Shown: positions 21,601 to 32,307 of the stretch, piece after piece
Numbering within the stretch: the stretch's first letter is position 1
Layout of the letters: the number at the start of each line of letters is the position of its first letter
NCBI GenBank assembly: GCA_051294375.1
Contig: CM119271.1
Location: forward strand, 7,007,632 to 7,071,631
Length of the DNA: 64,000 nt
Direction of reading: 5' to 3'
From: Paraspadella gotoi
Taxonomy: Eukaryota > Chaetognatha
Notes under the pieces: generated by a model
The model's input: only the letters and a program-made list of their open reading frames with translations
Database searches by the model: none
Told to the model about the DNA's origin: nothing
Position numbers and translations under genes: made by a program

Positions 21601-22727
21601 TGGGCGTGCCCACCTACATTCTTTTCGAAAAATTGGATGCCGCCATCACGGCCTGTCTCACCATGTCGCAGCAAACGATCAAGGGGGATCGTATACAAGT
21701 CAACATGTTCGCGTCCAACGTCTCAGGCCGCGAGGATCCCGCCGCTTTCGCCCTCATCCGCCAGTACGCCTCCCGGAAACGCGGCGGCGGGTTCGAAGTG
21801 GGCGACGACCGGCGCCGACGCCGACGCAGCTCGAGCTCGGATGACCGTGACCGCCGCGACTCTGGCAGCCGCGATCGCGACTCATCCTCCAGCGAGAGAG
21901 TCATCAGAGTCGCGTCCAATAAGCGGCGATCCTCGGTCGGCAGGGACGAGCGCGGCAAGCGCCGTCGCCGCGGCCGAGATTCCCGCAGCAGCAGTAGCCG
22001 CAGCAGAAGTCGCAGCAGCCGCAGCCGCAGCAGGAGCCGTAGTAAGGACCGAAGCGACGACGAACGCGCCGACGATACCAAGTCCATGTCTGACGGGAGG
22101 GAGAGTCCCAAGCCGGACGAAGGTCCTTCTCTCGATTTGGAAACCACTCTCCCCGCCGCCGTGAACAACTTGGAAGTCTTGGAGAGGCACATACCCCTTC
22201 TTTTCAACGCCGTCCTCGCTGTCGTCAACAAAGCCTGTCTCGTTTCTTTGAAGTTGATCGAGGGCAATCAGCCGTCCGTGGAGGCTGTCCTCGGAAGGTT
22301 CGTCAGCATTTCCGAGACGACCAACACAAAGTTCGTCCGTTTCACCAACTTCATCCCACTCGAGGACGCCACCATGGACGACATCAACAACAAGCTTTGC
22401 AACAAGGACGTTACCGACACGGCCGTCATTCTCGCTTCGCGCAACGAGAAGGTCGAGTGTGAAGAGGACGTGGGCGAGCGGCAGCCGCTGAGAAAGCTGG
22501 TGCTACAATTGATGGAGTCGCGCACAGCTGGCGTGGCCGAGCTCAAGGCGGAGGGCGACAAGGCCGGTTTTTGGATCTACGGATTTCCCGCGGTCCGTTT
22601 CGCCGCGGTGCTGCGGAGGAGCATTTCCACGATGGAGGTGCAGTCCTTGGAAGAAAACAACCGTCACCTGATCGTCGCGTTGATTCCGCAACAGAGCCAC
22701 AACGTCGCTTATCCTCAGATAACATGA
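18684..22727 (+). CDS. Spen-like RNA-binding protein with six RRMs and a SPOC-like domain
   Basis: One uninterrupted frame of 1347 aa. RRMs come in three tandem pairs: about 115-190 and 194-265, 580-655 and 662-735, 843-915 and 932-1008. Each pair looks like the RRM2-RRM3 pair of Spen/RBM15 proteins, for example RLLWVGGL, PLLWVSGI and PLVFVGGM at the second members. Between pairs 1 and 2 are two CCHC knuckles (CVVCGDYGHSEIDC near 500 and CSLCLGHGHINLNC near 535). After pair 2 is a long Arg-Glu/Arg-Asp tract, and after pair 3 an RS domain (about 1040-1125). Residues about 1160-1340 resemble a diverged SPOC domain, ending in a GFWIYGFP and LIVALIP pattern. Known Spen-family members act in the nucleus on RNA and recruit corepressors or the m6A writer. 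Such a role here is inference. The coding exon is single, unlike most neighbours. Confidence 0.85.
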   Translation: MNGSVLNIIKNLGKALDKGSFLLCIEDDLGQRFWTTSGGPLEEELTNSGGIVLQEEDTIVDVLAKSRQRPHKPTPVTSTTDGENVDGRGSFGKSPGIAPSQPAEIDPLDDPNATRSLLIENIDPSLEKGDLKLLLETQGQVEKLIFDDQTSKHTTAAHVEYYDIDMAVQAKKELDGTKLGRFYLIVSFMKIQTRLLWVGGLTNEVSEKDLRTSFKEYGNVISVDRLSPNGPYAYVLFEHEHAAIKACNTMRGKSINKCKLKIDFSDPSKFLERFQKRGSGSGTPYKPTRSADVSRDEISAPLHSTPLAPPARRAKAEPPPEDISSSSEFRHRQDSSPAKTKTETRVFRIPDRESDMELDSGDEGNLVGKSVGTNGSGSFKDDSPRIKDEFKMRKRHDSGRKVTIDREGRKLHRREVSESGEDSSQSSGDEESAASDHERKPMKPFNIKSIVSRKMSVGQPGSDDEDFVDSKPRNGDKYDYNSRIRKSSDGARGFDSDVKCVVCGDYGHSEIDCKGSSSRHKSRNQSAEDTSNIQCSLCLGHGHINLNCPNQGPSNDQEKDGNNDYYMLHKEPEKDSKASRNLYAGNISSDTTRKDLFDFFGKYGIVEAVDLKHEGSRSEEVRPYAFIQFYDLNMAFDAKVNLSGQYLNGSKLKIGYGKLQQSPLLWVSGIDTKITKDDLYPHFNKFGVIRDMDIKNDYAPGLAFILYERTGSAVVACREMRGVKLFGHRIRTDLNDPHKYGFDPDSNYNRRKNNSIDHGSESDTNERDDRERERERDRERERERERDRERDRERDHSRDREDDRDSVRSDRRSDNDNSSAEDATINFRQEARRVPDSDTLSKQICVMNIDPEVSQDELRNLFDNFGTVEKLKIIKKTDESERYRAIVGFKTAEVATLAWKEFRGMKIGKDKLYICQGIHQPFLFDSEKHAMVPLVFVGGMRATTSNLQIRRAFYRCGNVLNVRRSRRYGKPRMGVPTYILFEKLDAAITACLTMSQQTIKGDRIQVNMFASNVSGREDPAAFALIRQYASRKRGGGFEVGDDRRRRRRSSSSDDRDRRDSGSRDRDSSSSERVIRVASNKRRSSVGRDERGKRRRRGRDSRSSSSRSRSRSSRSRSRSRSKDRSDDERADDTKSMSDGRESPKPDEGPSLDLETTLPAAVNNLEVLERHIPLLFNAVLAVVNKACLVSLKLIEGNQPSVEAVLGRFVSISETTNTKFVRFTNFIPLEDATMDDINNKLCNKDVTDTAVILASRNEKVECEEDVGERQPLRKLVLQLMESRTAGVAELKAEGDKAGFWIYGFPAVRFAAVLRRSISTMEVQSLEENNRHLIVALIPQQSHNVAYPQIT

Positions 22728-24193
22728 GAGACGACAATCTCCTTTAATTCGCCTTTTATTTTCGGGTCGGCGGGCGGAAAAAAACTTTGCGCATGGTCAT
22801 GTCGTTCCTTTAACATTTCACCAAATTTCTTAAAGAATGGATTGGTAAACTAATTTTTTGACGTTTCCACTTGATATTTCCTTTTTTTTTTTCTTTTCTT
22901 TTTTTTTTTTTTTTGGCACAATTCGTATCTTCGTTAAGCTCTCCTACGTTCTTTCTACTTTTTCCAAGTCCAAAATTGTTAATTCGTTGTGAGAATATTG
23001 TCCTTCAATTTTTTTTCTTTATCATTTTTTTTCCAAATTTACTGTTCAAGAAAATCTTTTTTTTTTTTTTATCAATTATTATTATCTCCGTTTCAGCCTA
23101 TTCGGGCTAGTTTTCAGTTTGTCCAAGTTTTTTTCTCTTTTTCCGCGATGAATTCGTTCGGCCGTGAGATTTTTAACTATTCAATCCAATTCAATTTAAA
23201 TATAAGTCGGTAACAAAAATCTAATGATTGTTACTGTTAAAATCCGTTTTTAATTTTGAGCATGCATTTCGAAGATATAGAATATATGGTGACCATTCTT
23301 GCTGCTAAATTGATTCTGTCTTTCGACTTTTGTTCTTTGTTGTAAAGTGACGTTTTTCTTCATGCACTACTTTACTCTAGCTTAAATTTTACTAGTTATA
23401 GTAATGGAGCTTATTCAGCGTTAAAGGATATCATAGTTATTCTTAAGATATGTAGAATTTACGGTGTGACAGGCAAGTATTTAAAATTAGTTACTAAATC
23501 CCTCTCGGATCAATTTTTCCTATTTGAACAGGTTTTTAACCTTTGAGTTTGATATTTCAAATTTTACTCTTATTTACTTCGTCTTTACTAAAGAATAAAC
23601 TTACCGGTTGTCAGATTACGAGTTTCATAGAAAAAAGGCATTTTTTGCCAAATATAAACCATTAAATGACACGGGATAATAATATTTTTATTATGAAGCA
23701 ACTAAAAGGTAATAAATATATCCTAACAACTATAATTAATTAAAAAAATGAAACTGATAAAATTGATCTCTCAACTGAGACGCGATTAATTATCAGTTCA
23801 TCACCAATTATTTTTTATTAGATAGGAGAGAAAGAAAATTCTGTTATGTTATTTTATTCCGGGAAGATTCTAAACAGTGAATGTACAATTTTACCTAATA
23901 TTAATAATTAGACTAAATTTATCAAGCCTGGTTAAAATCTTTTTAAAAAAATAGAAATTGATTCCGACGTGTTTTCTCATTTTCCTACGTTTGATCACAA
24001 TTCATTTCGATTCGAAGGTCAGTGATTTGTGCGTTAATCGGTAAGACTTCCGCGCGTCTCGATTCACATTCTCCTAATTTTTGTCTCACGCGATTGGTTT
24101 TTCACGCCTCGCGCTCTCATCTCGCCACACGATTCGATACTTCCATCTGATTTCCAAATCTCTTCCGACTTCCCATATCCGAATTAACGAAAG
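22728..24193. other. 3' UTR of the Spen-like gene and 5' flank of NLE1
   Basis: T-rich and AT-rich sequence with no recognised exon. The initiator ATG of NLE1 should be here or in a short unrecognised exon. I find no ATG between about 24000 and the first recognised NLE1 exon. Confidence 0.5.
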
Positions 24194-27109
24194 ATTTTAT
24201 CGGAAACTGGCGAAGAAATCGGGGAACCAGTCGATCTGCCCGTTGCCCTGAAGTCCGATCAATTGCAGTTGGTTGTCAACGCGTTCCTTTCCAAAGACAA
24301 GAAGGTAAGTTTACTTTTGTTTCTTTCGGTAATCGCAATGTTCACAATGGACCAATTCTTAAATGGTTTATGGTCAGAGTGAAGATGACGACGAACTCGA
24401 CGAACCGTCGCCCTTCGCCTTTTTCGTGGAAAATGACGTGGAGATCACTTCTACTCTGGCGGCCGCCCTCTCCGCCCTTCCCGATATCGACACCGAAAAG
24501 GCCGTCAAGATAACGGCTCAGCCGCAGGCCTTTTTCAAAGTACAGGCTGTGACCAGGTACGTCGTCTGATTCGAGAATCATTTTACGTACAACAATAAGG
24601 TATCACAGATGCATTACATCATATCCCATAATATCACATCGTAGATGCACGTCATCGCTGCCCGGTCACGCGGAAGCAGTGATAAGCGTCTCTTTCGGTC
24701 CTGACGGCCGTCAGTTAGCGAGCGGTTCCGGCGATACCACAGTCCGACTTTGGGACCTCACTACTGAGATGCCGTTGCACACTTGCGAGGTTAGGGCGTG
24801 AAACGAGAAAGGGACTGAAAATCTTAAATGTCTTTGTGTTTAAATATTTGAAAGTTTTTTGGGGGAGAGGACGAGGGAGAGATCCTTTGGGGGGGGGGAG
24901 GAATGTTTATTTTAAGCTCGCTTTCCTTTTGACTTCAGAATCACAAAAATTGGGTCTTGGCACTAGCCTGGGCACCTGATGGAAGAAAATTGGCGTCGGC
25001 GGACAAGAACGGTCACATTCTCATCTGGGATCCAGAAACTGGGAAGCCTCTCGTGAAACCCTTGACGGGTGAGGCCTCGTTTCAGGGTGACATCGGAACC
25101 TTATTCTCTCTTTTGATACGCTCGCGTTCCATTCATTCTCACAGGTCACAAGCAATGGGTCACGTTCCTTTCGTGGGAACCGCTTCACGTGGCGGCGCCT
25201 TCGCGGCGTTTCGCTTCGGCCTCCAAGGACGGAGACGTTCGCGTCTGGGACTCCCTGTTGGGCAAGTGCGAGCGTACGTTGAGCGGGCACACGGCCTCCA
25301 TCACGTGCGTTCGATGGGGTGGAAAGGGACTGCTGTACTCTTCTTCGCAAGACAGGTTGGTGCTTATTGGTTGAGCGTACTTAAAATGCATGTCAAACAA
25401 TTCTTGCATTTGTTTGAATAACATGAATCTCGTATGCGCTGTTGCTGAATTATTTAAATTAGTGTTTTTTAATGGATAACTAGAAATTAAAATCGTCTCG
25501 TCTCTCAGAACTATAAAGGTCTGGCGAGCTAATGACGGCGTTCTCTGTCGCACGCTCACTGGCCACGCACACTGGGTCAACACGCTTGCGCTTAACTCGG
25601 ACTACGCGTTAAGAACCGGTGCCTTCGATCCAGCCGAAAAATCCATCCGCAAGGTCATTTTGACGGGTCCTTTTTTTTTGAAAAAAAAAAAAATCCAGTT
25701 GTCGATCGCTCCGTGTTCGCTTCAACGCTTTAATTATTTAAAACGTGGCCCAAAAAAAAATTTGTTTAGACCGAAGGTCCTTCAAACCCCGATGAAATGC
25801 GCAACTCCGCGCTGAAACGATACAACTCTCTCACTTCGTCCGGGTCAAGCGAACGACTTCTCAGTGGATCCGACGACTTCACGCTTTTCCTTTGGGCGCC
25901 GGGGGAAGAGAAGAAACCCGTTGCGCGACTCACGGGTCACATGCAACTCGTTAACGACGTCAAGTTTTCTCCCGGTGAATCTTATGTCGATAGTAAAATA
26001 AAAAAGATTAGAAGTAATGTTAAATAATGATTATAATAATCTTCATGATGTACGTATTATAAAAAAAAAAATCTTTAGACGGACGTCGCATCGCCAGCGC
26101 CTCTTTCGACAAGAGCATTAAACTGTGGGACGGTCGGACGGGTAAATACTTGGCGTCGCTGCGCGGTCACGTCGGAGCTGTCTACCAAATTGCCTGGTCG
26201 GCGGACTCACGACTTCTCGTTTCTGGATCGGCAGATTCTACTCTCAAGGTGGGGTACAAAAATGGAGATGGTGACAATGAAAGTTAATAGAATAAATAAT
26301 GCTAATTAGTTAAATAGCTTAATAGTTACATGCCCGTTGTTTTTCTGACCTGCTGCTATGATTTCTTTTAGACAGTTTTTTTTCCAAAAGTCAACTTTTA
26401 GTGAATTAACCATTAGTTGTCTTATCAAAAATATTTTATTTGTAATATAATTCTATGGTGGACTAAAATCCACCAACCGTTCATCAGCGGCCATTGGTGC
26501 CGGAGGCAAGTCATTCGCCTCCCAACCCAAAGGTCCGGGGTTCTAGCCCGGTGATCGTCTGGCAGTTAAGAGGGACGGGGCGCTTAACCCGCCTGTAACA
26601 TCGTGTTACAGCCTGATCCGAAGCTCAGGGACTGCTTATATTGAACGGTTTTATCACTAACTCATAACAATAATTACTGTCTCTTCAATTCATTCTTAAA
26701 AAATAATACCGATTTCATAGGGCATATTTTTGCACAGTCAAATTTTTACAAAAGCTAAATACTACCGAAGAGCAAAATCAATTTTTCCTTGAACGGCAAG
26801 AATTGTCATTTTGCAAATCCTTTATTGATTTTTTTTTTTTTCGCGAATCCCTTCAGCGACAAAATATTCTTTGCGAAACGTCCTTGCATGCTGACTATTC
26901 ACTATTCAGTCTCAACAAAAGTTGTTTGTATTCACAAAAGTTGTTTGTATTTACAATTGATTTTTTAGGTATGGAACGTGGCGAAAACCAAGATTCTCGG
27001 GGATCTCCCGGGCCACGCGGACGAAGTGTACGCGGTGGACTGGAGCCCCGACGGCACGCGAGTCGTCAGCGGAGGCAAGGACAAAGTTCTCAAAATTTGG
27101 CGTCGATGA
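24194..27109 (+). CDS. NLE1: Notchless homologue, WD40 ribosome-assembly factor
   Basis: Nine exons with matching phases: about 24194-24304, 24378-24556, 24645-24789, 24939-25068, 25145-25355, 25509-25653, 25770-25974, 26079-26248, 26969-27109. The product matches human NLE1 throughout. The N-terminal NLE domain ([14 protein letters not shown], then [15 protein letters not shown] with the glutamate expected to contact the midasin MIDAS site) is followed by eight WD40 repeats, e.g. [51 protein letters not shown] split across text, and the C-terminal [13 protein letters not shown]. Its family role is late pre-60S maturation, where it is a substrate of the Rea1/MDN1 ATPase; it was first described as a Notch modulator. 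The first coding exon with the ATG was not found. The last intron (26249-26968) contains a SINE. Confidence 0.93.
26480..26689 (+). mobile_element. tRNA-derived SINE, copy A
   Basis: About 210 bp, around 90 percent identical by eye to 62841-63047. The 5' part is tRNA-like, with an internal B-box-like GGGGTTCTAGCCCGG, a D-arm-like start and an anticodon-arm-like ATTCGCCTCCCAACCC. The unrelated body contains GGGACGGGGCGCTTAACCCG and ends AATAATTACTGTCTCTTCAA followed by A-rich sequence. It lies in the last intron of NLE1 in the sense orientation. Confidence 0.85.
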
Positions 27110-27577
27110 AAAAAATATGAATGTTGGGGAAACCGAAGAGTTACCTCTTTAGGGAAAAAGATGTAAAACACGAACGATCGAGATTAGAAAGCGAGCTAAG
27201 GCAACTGAGTCGACCATCGTCAAGATAAATTGCGTAATCGGATTCGTCCTTTCTTATCATCCGCGCGTCAGAGCGGATTTTCCGCGCGAGCGAGCGCCGA
27301 TTCGCTATTTTGTTTTTCTCATTCCTCTGTTGCACGTTTCAAGGCGTGGCTTCCAACTTCGCTCTGCCCAACTTTCTTTTTTTTTGTCTAGACCCGTGAC
27401 GAAATTTTGTTACTCGTTATGAATTGTTTCGTTTTCCAGAAATTTTTCTTTTTTCCTCTCGTGCGGTGAAGATGAGGGTCGAGAAACTCTCACCGCACGG
27501 CGTTGAGTAAAACGAGGAATAACGAATTCGTTTTCTCTCCGACTCAAAAAACTTGGCCCGATAAAAGATATGACAAA

Positions 27578-30500
27578 ATGCGGACGAAGAAACACATAGT
27601 GGAAGACATGGTGTTCGTGAATCACCTCCCGGACGAATCTTCGTCCTCGCCCACTTTCTCCACTCCCCACCGCCACCTATCAATTGTGATAATAAACTCG
27701 GACGGCTCGACTTCGCCGTCGTCTTCGATCTCTCCGCGTCGCTCCAGTCGCCGGTCTTCGTTCCACCTGTCGTCGACGCGTCTTTTGCTCGCCAAGTCTT
27801 TTCTCTTGCTGTTCTGTTGGGTCTCGCTGGGCCTCCGTTCCGTGACTCCGGGAGAGGTCTCCGGCGTGGGGATCGAGTCGAACTCGACAGTCACTCCTGG
27901 GCCTTTATCCGCCAACGTCACTCCTACTGATTCGATTCAGACACTGAACGCGAGTGCGGGATCGACTTCTTATCCGCGCAGGACGAGGTGAGACTGAGAT
28001 TGAGGTGGGTGGGGGAAGAGGAAGAGGATATCTGCTTAAAAGTTTGTTTCGTCAAAGTCTTGACTGAAGCTGAAGTGACCGAGAGGAGAGAGGGTGCCTC
28101 TCTGAGGTTGTGGATCACCCCCACACTTAGTGTCCCCAGTAGGTCTGGGAGATTTTTCCGTCTGTTGCCTTGCTTTCCGGAACTTCGGATCCGGCTGTAG
28201 GCTTGCTACCGGTGGTTAAACCGGCCCGTCACTCTTTTGCAAGGACCGTTCCGACAAGGGCCAGAACCCGAGACCATCGAGTTCGGAGATAGTCCAGTGA
28301 CCTATTATGGCTTTGATAGAAAGAACGGGTAGTGATATTACATCACTACTAAGACACATTATTTTGAAATATCAGAACTTATCCCTCCCCCTTTTTTTTT
28401 TCCGGTAGCGGTTCTATAATATCCTGCCGGCCCGGCGCCCCCCCTTGCCACTTCGGTCGCTGCGACGACGGCGATTGCGTGTGCGACGCCGGATGGACCG
28501 GCACCGGATGCGAGGTGTGCCAAGGGCGTGGTCTTCTGCGTGGCGAAGGCGGCGTCGTCACCGACGGCGCCGGGAATTATACCATGGACACCACATGCAC
28601 ATGGCTCGTCAAAGTGCCGGAAAATAAAAGGTAAATAAGATGATCGGAAATCATGAAGAGAGAATGTAATTTGATAAGGAACTGATATTAAATGGTCGCA
28701 AATCAATACGTATATTTTTTATCTATTATTTTTCCCTTATGTAGAATCCGTTTAAACTTTGACCACTTTGCGACGGAGTGTTCCTGGGACCATCTCTACG
28801 TTTACGACGGTGATTCGGCCTTCGCTCCACTCCTGGGAATCTTCTCCGGTCTCATCACCCCCGCCGTCAACCCCGACCGCGGCTACGCCCCCGAGATCGT
28901 CTCCTCCAACAACACCCTCTATCTACACTTTTACAGCGACGCCGCCTACAACATGACGGGATTCTCGTTAAACTTTACTGCCGAAGATTGTGAAGATGGT
29001 GGGATATTTTAATCAGTTTTAATTTGGGACCGAGTCATTGAGATTCATCGTTAATTCAGGATCATGTTGTCCCCGAAATTGTTCCGGTAGTGGAGTTTGT
29101 TCGGCGTCAGGATCGTGTCGTTGCGACGACGGACTGATAGGAGATTCTTGTAGCATTCCATCTTGCTCTCAAGGTGATTAATAAATAATCAATGCGATTC
29201 TCTTTTTACAAGTTTTTATTTATTTAATGATCATTTATTATTTTTTTTTTTTGATTTATTATCGATTATTGAGAATTAACCAGTAAAGATCACGCGACAT
29301 CAAATTGATTTACACAGAAATAAGCAACAAACAATTGGGCAATAAGGAGACAAATGGGGGGGGAAAAGACGGATGAAAACAATAATAAAAATATATACTA
29401 TAATTATGACCACAAGACTACGCTAGTTCATTTACAACCGCAACTTTTAATCGTCACCACCGTTTTCAAGTCCATGTCCGGAGTGAGAAACTCGTGCTTT
29501 TCGTATGAAGTGGCGATGCACGATGTCTTCCGCTTTATCAAAGACATGAGACAAACGCTTGGGTCCTTCTCGTCTCGCAGGACGCACTTTTGACGTTTGA
29601 CGCCGTCGCAGGCTCCGACGCATTTTCCGACGTCGATCTCGCGAACGTGGCGTTCCATCCTGCGCGACGTCTTGTTGTACATGGCCTCGTAATAAACTTC
29701 CTTGTAGGAGGCCCGGAAGCACTTTTTCCTGCAGCCGCATTGGCTCACGACGGGCATGCTCCTGTCTCCATTGGGCGTGGGTATTGTCACCGTCGTGTTG
29801 GCGACGGGAGTGCACTGCGTCCCTGTCTCGAAGCAGGTGCCCCCGCACTTTCCCACGTCGACACGGCGTTCATAGGGAGAGTTGGGGTGGAAGATCTTGA
29901 TCATGGGCAGACGCATGCAGGTGTCGGGAGGCGTGGCGCAAGCGCAGTCGTCCACCACCTCCGCTTCGACGAGACCGTTGAGTAGGTGCCACCGCTCTAT
30001 CTTTTTTCGCACGGGGAAGCAAGAGCTGGCGGCGTCACACATGACGTCGGCTCCTTCGCTCTCGTGATTCGTTGGCGTTTCTATTGAAGAGATGTCTCGA
30101 CGATATCGATCTCTACCGTAGAGAAATCTTGGCTTGATGCTCGGCGCTTTGGACACGAACGGCGGTGGAATGAGAGAAATGCCCGCCGCGTGCTCGTTTT
30201 CCTTCTTGAAGGGACATTGGCGGGAACACTCGCCCACGTCCACTTCAACGGGCCGACCGTAGGTGTCATATCCGATGTTCTTGAACTTCACCTTTCGCAC
30301 GCAGCAGTTGCCAGATGGTAGAGGAGGCAACGGACGCCGCGATCCGCGACCGCCGCCGTAAAGGACCGAGGTGTGGGAGAGAAGATCCTCCCTGTTGTTT
30401 TCGTAGAGCCGATTCCCTCTCCGTGCCTCGTAGAGAGGGTTGGGCGGGGTGTGGTCAAAGACGGCCTTCGTTCGCCGATCCGGGATGGGAAAAGGCAAAA

Positions 30501-32244
30501 CATCCGTGCCCGTTACCTTGGAGGTTGAAGACTTAACTGACAGGCTCGAACGTGGTGCGTCGTGGAGGCGCAGATGGTGGTGTTGGTTGATCCTATGCGA
30601 ATCCTCCACTTTCCCATCGAACGTCCGTAGGTGACGATTGCGTTTTCGCTGTTGCCGACGTCCGCCGTTCTTTTTTTCCGGCCTTGTTCGTTGGTTCAAC
30701 AAAGACATCGACGTAGTGTGTCTTAAGTCTTCTCGTCTTTTGCCACGAACTCTCTCCAACTCGTGCGCGTGCGGAGCCTCTGGTAGGGGGCGTGGGGGAT
30801 TCGGGTGCTCGGCGCCATCGTCAATGACCAATTGTTTGGAAATATTCGTCCATAACGCGTTGCTCCTCGAGCTCTCCATTTGGAAGAAAGAGTCGCCCAG
30901 ATCGAAGAGCGGGGAAACGTAGAGGCATAAGAGAAGGAGATTCCGCGGAGTATCGCGGAAAGACTGAGAGGAAGGGGACATGGCGAGTTCTTTTTTTTAC
31001 GATTTGATCACAGTTGCACGGTGGGGTGGTACGCTTGTGAATGTACGGGAAGGTCAGTTTCTACTATTTAACGAGAGTTGTATATGGCACGGGATTGCAC
31101 TTTTTATGTGTTTTAGAGGATATTTTATTTTTAAATTAAGGAAATTAAAAATGACGCATCACGTTTACTTAAGATCAGCATTGATTTTATACCGAATTTG
31201 GCGGTAAAAACGTCGTCGTTTTCGTTCGTCTTCATTTTCGGTGTTTGGGGTGAAAATATGAGGATTTACGATTATCGGAGAAATCGACGAGAGGAGGAAG
31301 AGAAATGTGAGGATGAGGAAGTGGTCGGAGATGAGGAGGAGGAGGAGGAGAGGGAAGAGGAAAAGTGAGACGACGGAGAAAATACTGAGGTGGCGGCGCG
31401 GACTTAGCGGGGTCAAGACACCGTCGTCTTAGTCGTCGAGCAAACGAGACGACAATGATAGCGACTATTCGCGACTTCGTCCCGGATAACAACTTCTCAA
31501 ACCTATCATAATCCCAAAGCCCCCTTCTCCCCCCCCCCTCGAAATCGTTCATCTTCGAAAACGTCGTCGCCTCGTCTGTTTTCTTTCTTCCCTTGTTTAT
31601 TTTCGTTTTCCCCCCGCGCCGAGACCGAATTCAATGCCAGTCTAGGCTCCTCACTTTCCTCCTCTGCTTTTCAGGAAGTTTTCTAGAAATAACAGGAAAC
31701 GAGGATTTTTTGAGGGAAGTTTCGGGACTTTAGACTAAACTTTTTTTCTTTCATTTATTAGAGAAAGAGAGAGACTTAATTTACCCAGGGGCAAACATTA
31801 CTATTGTTTGGTTTGTTTAAAAAAAGGTCTCCGTGAAAATCAAAATTGTAATTGTATCGTTGAGAGAGAAGATTGAAAGAGAATTCCTGTTAAAAAATTG
31901 TTAAGTGTTTGCAAATACGATTTGAGTCCCACACGGTAGAACCCCACCTACCTTTTATTCCTTCGGCAAATTGACAATTTTGCGCTACGTATAATCCAGA
32001 GGAGCTTTAGAAAAGTCATTTCTATCGAATTTTTTCTCTCTTTCGCCCTCTCCCTCTTATAAACAAAGACCGCCCTTTTCCGAAGATCGTGCCCCAGATT
32101 CTGATACCTTGCAACATCTGTTAGTACTCTTCGGAATCTCGATCGTTGTTACTCTATTGCACTGTGTATTTTGTAAAGGATACGAGACTAACCGTGAGAT
32201 TGCGACAGAACCAAAATAACTTTTTTTTTTCCTTTTACTCCGTA

Positions 32245-32307
<63 letters not shown>

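Noticed and set aside
21582-22267. Long Arg/Ser/Ala-rich frames on both strands within the Spen-like gene
   Set aside because: They are shadows of the RS-domain and Arg-Asp codons of the 18684-22727 frame, with no conserved motif of their own.
29590-30540. Plus-strand frames opposite the cystine-knot gene
   Set aside because: They lie antisense to a Cys-patterned minus-strand frame with a signal peptide and lack domains or splice context.
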